64,000 nt of DNA. Origin: Lichenicola sp964236105. Lineage in GTDB: Bacteria; Pseudomonadota; Alphaproteobacteria; Acetobacterales; Acetobacteraceae. The stretch spans positions 11,437-75,436 of the forward strand of contig CAXSBC010000011.1 in NCBI GenBank assembly GCA_964236105.1, read 5' to 3'. A program made the position numbers and the translations under genes. How positions within the stretch are numbered: the first letter of the stretch is position 1; every line of letters starts with the position of its first letter. The notes beneath the pieces were generated by a model. That model was given only the letters and a program-made list of their open reading frames with translations, ran no database searches and was not told where the DNA came from. Positions 63,832 through 64,000 of the stretch are shown in pieces.

Positions 63832-63855
63832 AAATGGCGGTTCTCCGCCATTTTT
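63832..63855 (+). terminator. Intrinsic terminator of clpB
   Basis: AATGGCGG-ttct-CCGCCATT followed by TTT, a textbook rho-independent terminator about 80 bp after the clpB stop; with the flanking A/T pair the stem is 9 bp. Confidence 0.85.
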
Positions 63856-63882
63856 GTCGGAGTAAAAACCTCCGTCACCGCG

Positions 63883-64000
63883 TTGACATGAAACTGACGT
63901 GGCTCTAGAAGCCCTCTTACCGACGCGGTGGCTTACCGGCTCGGTTGTTCATTGACAGTCGAATATGTTTGGAAGGGATATGTTGGCGGCGCTTTTACGT
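63883..64000 (+). promoter_or_regulatory. Probable rRNA operon promoter and 16S leader
   Basis: TTGACA (63883-63888), 17-bp spacer and TAGAAG (63906-63911) form a strong sigma-70 type promoter right after the clpB terminator. The following leader, with TTGTTCATTGACAGTCG and TTTGGAAGGGATATGTTGGCG, resembles the 16S rRNA leaders of Acetobacteraceae as I remember them (antitermination/processing region). The 16S gene itself would begin just past the window end. No coding sequence is visible in the last 247 bp. Confidence 0.55.

Overview
The window is a high-GC alphaproteobacterial chromosome segment with very dense genes and no phage, insertion sequence or CRISPR array. The gene set (CtrA, FlbT/FlaF, FlbD, a NepR-like protein, PspABCF, fused malic enzyme) and the protein sequences fit Rhodospirillales/Acetobacterales, most likely a flagellated Acetobacteraceae. 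That family assignment is inference; no 16S sequence lies inside the window.

Layout. 1-8.2 kb (minus): the 3' part of ftsK is cut by the window edge; then a galactofuranose-type ABC importer (ytfQ-ytfR-ytfT-yjfF) behind a promoter that carries a palindromic operator, and a PhyH-type dioxygenase gene. 8.3-12.8 kb: a Spy-like periplasmic protein, the 759-aa malic enzyme/phosphotransacetylase fusion, pyroglutamyl peptidase and a small methyltransferase. 12.9-17.1 kb: a phage-shock module. pspA-pspB-pspC plus a DUF2807 'toastrack' protein reads from a sigma-54 promoter, and pspF is divergent. 17.1-31.4 kb: exported msrB-msrA, an orphan ParS/MbcA-like protein, a dienelactone hydrolase, an unknown 626-aa protein, a GST, a GalP-type sugar porter, a TauE/SafE permease, DegP, TadA, RluB, RsmD, several conserved unknown proteins and tRNA-Leu(UAA). 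31.4-36.6 kb: YgjP-like protease, YcgN, an odd polyamine-type ABC locus with a degenerate ATPase and a shortened permease, then YqjD/YqjE-like membrane proteins.

36.6-60.3 kb is a flagellar region: fliI-fliJ diverge from ctrA; nadK, a nitrilase and a nepR-like gene sit downstream of the long minus-strand cluster fliF-fliG-fliH-fliN-flbD-flhA-flhF-flhG; fliK-flgD (minus) and flgE-flgK-flgL-flbT-fliC-flaF (plus) diverge from a common intergenic region that holds two opposed sigma-54 promoters. 60.3-64 kb: a NUDIX hydrolase, clpB with a clean terminator, and at the very end what looks like an rRNA operon promoter and leader, so 16S probably starts just beyond the window.

How it works together: CtrA probably starts the flagellar cascade (a CtrA-like site precedes fliF); FlbD, encoded in that operon, would then activate the sigma-54 promoters for hook, hook-length and filament genes; FlbT and FlaF tune flagellin translation. 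The most striking observation is that CtrA carries glutamate at the position of the phospho-accepting Asp51 and has also lost Asp8 of the acidic pocket: a natural version of the classical D51E phosphomimetic. Other points worth checking are the probably inactive ABC cassette, the shared enhancer between fliK and flgE, the orphan NepR-like protein and a two-hairpin intergenic repeat found twice. Coordinates and motif positions were read by eye; start choices are noted where they are uncertain.
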